A stretch of DNA of 64,000 nt, from contig CAWBVG010000030.1 of the NCBI GenBank assembly GCA_963792175.1, positions 62,001 to 126,000 of the forward strand. The letters run 5' to 3'. This DNA comes from CAWBVG01 sp963792175 (lineage in GTDB: Bacteria; Acidobacteriota; Vicinamibacteria; Vicinamibacterales; CAVVIG01). Every line of letters begins with the position of its first letter. The first letter of the stretch is position 1. A model generated the notes under the pieces. It searched no databases. It worked only from the letters and a program-made list of their open reading frames with translations, and had not been told where the DNA came from. Positions 61,047 through 64,000 of the stretch are shown here, piece by piece. The translations under genes were made by a program, and so were the position numbers.

Positions 61047-62258
61047 CTAAACGAGTGCCGCTATCTCGGTCTGCCGCGGTCCGGTGACCGCCGCGTCGCG
61101 CGGGGCGACGACCATGTTGATTTCCGTCCGAACGCCGAAATCGTCGAAGTAGACGCCTGGTTCGATCGTGAAGCCGGAGCCGGCGAGCAGCCGCCGGTCG
61201 TCGTGCGTTTCGTAGTCGTCCATGTTGGCGCCGTTGCCGTGCACGGTCGTCCCGAGACTGTGGCCGGTCCGATGCAGGATGTTATCGGCATACCCGGCGT
61301 CGCGCAGTACCGTCATCGCGGCGCGATCCACTTCCCAGCCGCGGAGCTCTCGTCCGGCGCGCACCGACGACTGGACCAGCTCGACGGCGGCGTCGCGCGC
61401 GTCCCGGATGGCGGTAAACGCGCGGCCGAATCGTTCGGGCACCGCGCGCCCCGTGTATCCCATCCACGTGATGTCAGCAAACACCGCGCCGGGCGCGTCG
61501 AGCTTCCCCCAGAGGTCCAGCAGGACGAGGTCGTCGTGTCGAATCGCCCGGTGCACCGTTGCAGTAGGCAGGTAATGCGGGTTGCCGGCGTTCGGGCCGA
61601 CCGACACCATCGGGTCGGCGTCGCTGATGAGCCCTTCCTCCCGGAACCAGCCGGCCATGAGCTGCTGGATGTCGTACTCCGTCGTGGCGACGCTGTCGCG
61701 TACCCGGTGCGCGATGGCATCGAACGCTCGGTCTTTCACACGGTGGAGTTTTTCAGACGCTTCACGATGTGTCGCAATCGCGGGCGCGTCCCAGACCGTT
61801 GAGAAACGCTGCACGAGGTCGCCGGACGATACGACGTCGACCCCCGACTGGCGCACAAGCTCGACCGTTCCGGCATCGACGCGGGCGACATAGGGAATTG
61901 CGCAGGCGGGCGAGTATTCCATGGCGACGCGGCGCACGCCGGCCAGCAGCCGCTTGAGGCCGGCTTCGAGCTGCTGCCGCCCCGCGTACCGCTCGGTCGT
62001 CCCGGGCAGATGCGCAAGACAATTTTTCTCAATCGCGTGCACCAGACCGCGCGGCGCGCCGACTGCCGGAATCAGATAGAACCACCGTCGTGTTGCAAGG
62101 TGGCCTCCCTGATCGTTGATACGGGTGACGGCTGTTGCAATCGGGTTGAGCCCGCGGAAGTCGTAGAGGAGCCAGGCGTCGACGCCGTCGGCGGCGAGGG
62201 CGGCCTGGACGGCCGCGATGTCGATGGCGGGAACCGCAGCCGCCTGAGTCTGGCTCAT
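61047..62258 (-). CDS. M24-family metallopeptidase (Xaa-Pro aminopeptidase-like)
   Basis: 403 residues from the ATG at 62258. N-terminal creatinase-like domain (DGVDAWLLYDFRGLNPIATA), then the pita-bread catalytic domain with metal ligands in LVLLDLWGK, VFADITWMGYTG, LHRTGHSLGTTVHG, FTIEPGVYF and RTEINMVV. Removes N-terminal residues before Pro, cytoplasmic. Ends 8 bases after the htrA start region on the minus strand, so both may share a transcript. Confidence 0.9.
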   Translation of the reverse strand: MSQTQAAAVPAIDIAAVQAALAADGVDAWLLYDFRGLNPIATAVTRINDQGGHLATRRWFYLIPAVGAPRGLVHAIEKNCLAHLPGTTERYAGRQQLEAGLKRLLAGVRRVAMEYSPACAIPYVARVDAGTVELVRQSGVDVVSSGDLVQRFSTVWDAPAIATHREASEKLHRVKDRAFDAIAHRVRDSVATTEYDIQQLMAGWFREEGLISDADPMVSVGPNAGNPHYLPTATVHRAIRHDDLVLLDLWGKLDAPGAVFADITWMGYTGRAVPERFGRAFTAIRDARDAAVELVQSSVRAGRELRGWEVDRAAMTVLRDAGYADNILHRTGHSLGTTVHGNGANMDDYETHDDRRLLAGSGFTIEPGVYFDDFGVRTEINMVVAPRDAAVTGPRQTEIAALV

Positions 62259-62360
62259 CCCTTCAAGTATAGCCGGGACTATAATCGTAGGACCCGTTTC
62301 GCACCTCTGTAATCGACGTCTGGCTCGGTCCTCGTGACTCGGACGTGGAGTATTCGCTGT

Positions 62361-64000
62361 ATGTATGGACATGTAAAAAAAGCGGCGCTGATTGTGTTCG
62401 CGTCGGGCGCAGTGCTGACCGCCGGGCAGCCGCCGGCGCCGGCGCCACAGGCGTCGCAGCCGTCGCAGCCCACCTTCAAAGTGGCCGTCGATTACGTCGA
62501 AGTCGACGCCGTCGTCACCGATCGCCAAGGTCAGATCGTTCGCGAACTGAAGAAGGAAGACTTCCAGGTGCTGGAAGACGGGAAGGCGCAGACGATCAAT
62601 ACCTTCACGTTCGTCGACATTCCGATCGAGCGTGCCGACCGCCCGCTGTACTCCGCGACGCCTTTCGAGCCCGACGTGCGCACGAACGAGCGCGCGTTCG
62701 AAGGCCGTGTCTACGTGATGATCATCGACGATCTCCACGCGCGGTTCGGTCGCTCCCAGCGCATCAAGAGCGCGGCGAAGCAGTTCATCGAGCGGCGTCT
62801 CGGCGCGAACGATCTGATGGCCGTGATTCACACCGCGGGCGCGACCAGCAACAGCCAGGAATTCACCAGCAACAAGCGCCTGCTGCTGGCGGCCGTCGAC
62901 AAGACGCAGGGGCGAAAGCTCGACTCCGCGACCGTCAACAAGACGAACGAGTACCTACCGCACGCGCGACACCCGGCAGCAGGGCGACCCGCTGAACGAC
63001 ATGGACGACGCGGAGCGTGCCCAGAACGCCCGTAACACCCTCGACACCATCAAGAACGTCGCGGAGTGGTTCTCGTCGGTGCGCGGCCGCCGCAAGACGA
63101 TCCTGCTCCTCAGCGAGGGGATCGACTACGACATCTACGACATGATTCCGAATTCCGGATCGAACCATCATGGCGCCTCGATGGTCCTCGACGCGTCGCG
63201 CGACGCGATTGCCGCCGCGACCCGGTCGAACGTGTCGATCTACGGCATCGATCCGCGGGGCCTGACGGATCTCGGCGACGAGACGATTGAAATCGGCGCG
63301 TTCCCCGACGACACGTCGCTCGGCATCGGACAGGGATCGCTGCAGAACGAGCTCCGGCTGGCACAGGACAGCCTGCGGACGCTCTCGGAAGAGACCGGCG
63401 GGTTTGCCGTCGTCAATCGGAACGATTTTTCGACGGCGTTCGATCGCATCCAGCAGGACAACAGTTCGTACTACGTGCTCGCCTACTACCCGCCCGACGC
63501 CAGGCCCGGACGGGTGCACAAGATCGATGTCCGCATGACGCGCCCCGGGCTGACGGTCCGGGCCCGCAGGGGCTACGTCACGCCGAAAAAGGCCACGCCC
63601 GCGGCGGTAAACGCGAAAGACATCAGGACGCCGGAAGTACGGGACGCCATCGAAAGCCCGATTCCGGTCAGCGGGCTGACGATGCACGTCTTCGCGTCGC
63701 CGTTCAAGGGCACGGCGCCCAACGCGTCGGTGCTGCTCGGCGTCGAGCTGCGCGGCCGCGATCTCAAGCTCGACCCGACGGCCAAGATCCTGCTCTCGTA
63801 CGTCGCCTACGACGCCAACGGCAAGGTTCGCGGCGGGACCACCGACACGATGACGATGGGGAACCTCAAGCCGGAGACGAAGACACGCATCGAGGCGACC
63901 GGCGTGCGGATGCTGAATCGGATGGAGCTTCCGCCAGGGCGATATCAGGTGCGTGTGGCGGCGCACGACACGGCCGGCGGCAACGTCGGTTCGGTGCAGT
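62361..64000 (+). CDS. Exported VWFA-domain protein, one frame break, 3' end outside window
   Basis: ATG 62361. Signal sequence (ALIVFASGAVLTAGQ), then FKVAVDYVEVDAVVTDRQGQ and KEDFQVLEDGKAQTI, the opening of a VWFA-related family abundant in Acidobacteria, with a von Willebrand A core (VYVMIIDDLHARFGRSQRIK, RRKTILLLSEGIDYDIYDM, SIYGIDPRGL, YYVLAYYPPDARPGRVHKID). The metal site is DDLH rather than DxSxS. An extra C at 62954-62955 splits the frame; the second frame runs to the window end. A TATAAT at 62280 lies in the divergent gap. Function unknown; likely extracellular or periplasmic binding. Confidence 0.82.

Overview
The window is about 64 kb of very GC-rich chromosomal DNA with dense, mostly collinear operons, many GTG and TTG starts and many 4-nt ATGA/GTGA overlaps. 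The gene families suggest an acidobacterium, most likely of the Vicinamibacteria (subdivision 6) type: an acidobacterial-style VWFA protein, sigma54 regulators, an IV-a pilin of delta/acidobacterial type, and AmgK/MurU recycling. That placement is an inference from gene content; there is no rRNA gene here to test it.

Region 1 (1-20,900) is a type IV pilus island. It holds pilS (3' part), pilR, a membrane-anchored alkaline-phosphatase-superfamily protein, two near-identical pilA genes each behind its own sigma54 promoter and each closed by a strong terminator, a broken mazEF pair wedged between them, a VKOR-DsbA fusion, an ABC ATPase and permease followed by a membrane-anchored protein (order as in Myxococcus pilGHI), pilD, a second alkaline-phosphatase-superfamily protein, a histidine kinase, a sigma54-promoted operon of three minor pilins, a zinc-ribbon TPR protein, a Lys-Asp-repeat periplasmic protein and a second NtrC-type regulator. 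PilS/PilR would drive the sigma54 promoters, PilD would process the pilins, and the fold oxidase and phosphotransferase-like enzymes are candidates for pilin folding and decoration.

Region 2 (20,890-41,440) is mixed: aroB, nadB, proS, a HEAT-repeat protein, tatC and tatA, a CtpA-type protease, smc, an adhesin-like DUF4097 lipoprotein, an M48 protease, a GT-C glycosyltransferase-like membrane protein, a cupredoxin, a GAF-GAF-sigma54 regulator and a divergent PAS histidine kinase with an in-frame TGA.

Region 3 (41,568-53,077, minus strand) is the classic translation and RNA-decay cluster rimO, rimP, nusA, infB, rbfA, nrnA, truB, rpsO, pnp. Region 4 (53,111-64,000) has asnS, a TIM-barrel epimerase, amgK-murU and two further genes in one operon, an HtrA protease, an M24 peptidase and a VWFA protein cut by the window end.

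Two window-wide patterns matter. First, short degenerate words (for example CAGCTAGCCCC, GGGTAGG, ATTCGGGAGTCGG, GTGCTGGGTGCCGG, ACAAAGGACAC) fill intergenic gaps as hairpins and also sit inside genes as extra linker codons (nadB, rimO, truB, smc, a membrane protein and others). Second, more than twenty genes carry a single-base frame break, nearly always one extra base and usually in a G or C run of three or more. That bias looks more like residual assembly error than real gene decay, so these genes are listed as single coding regions with the break noted.
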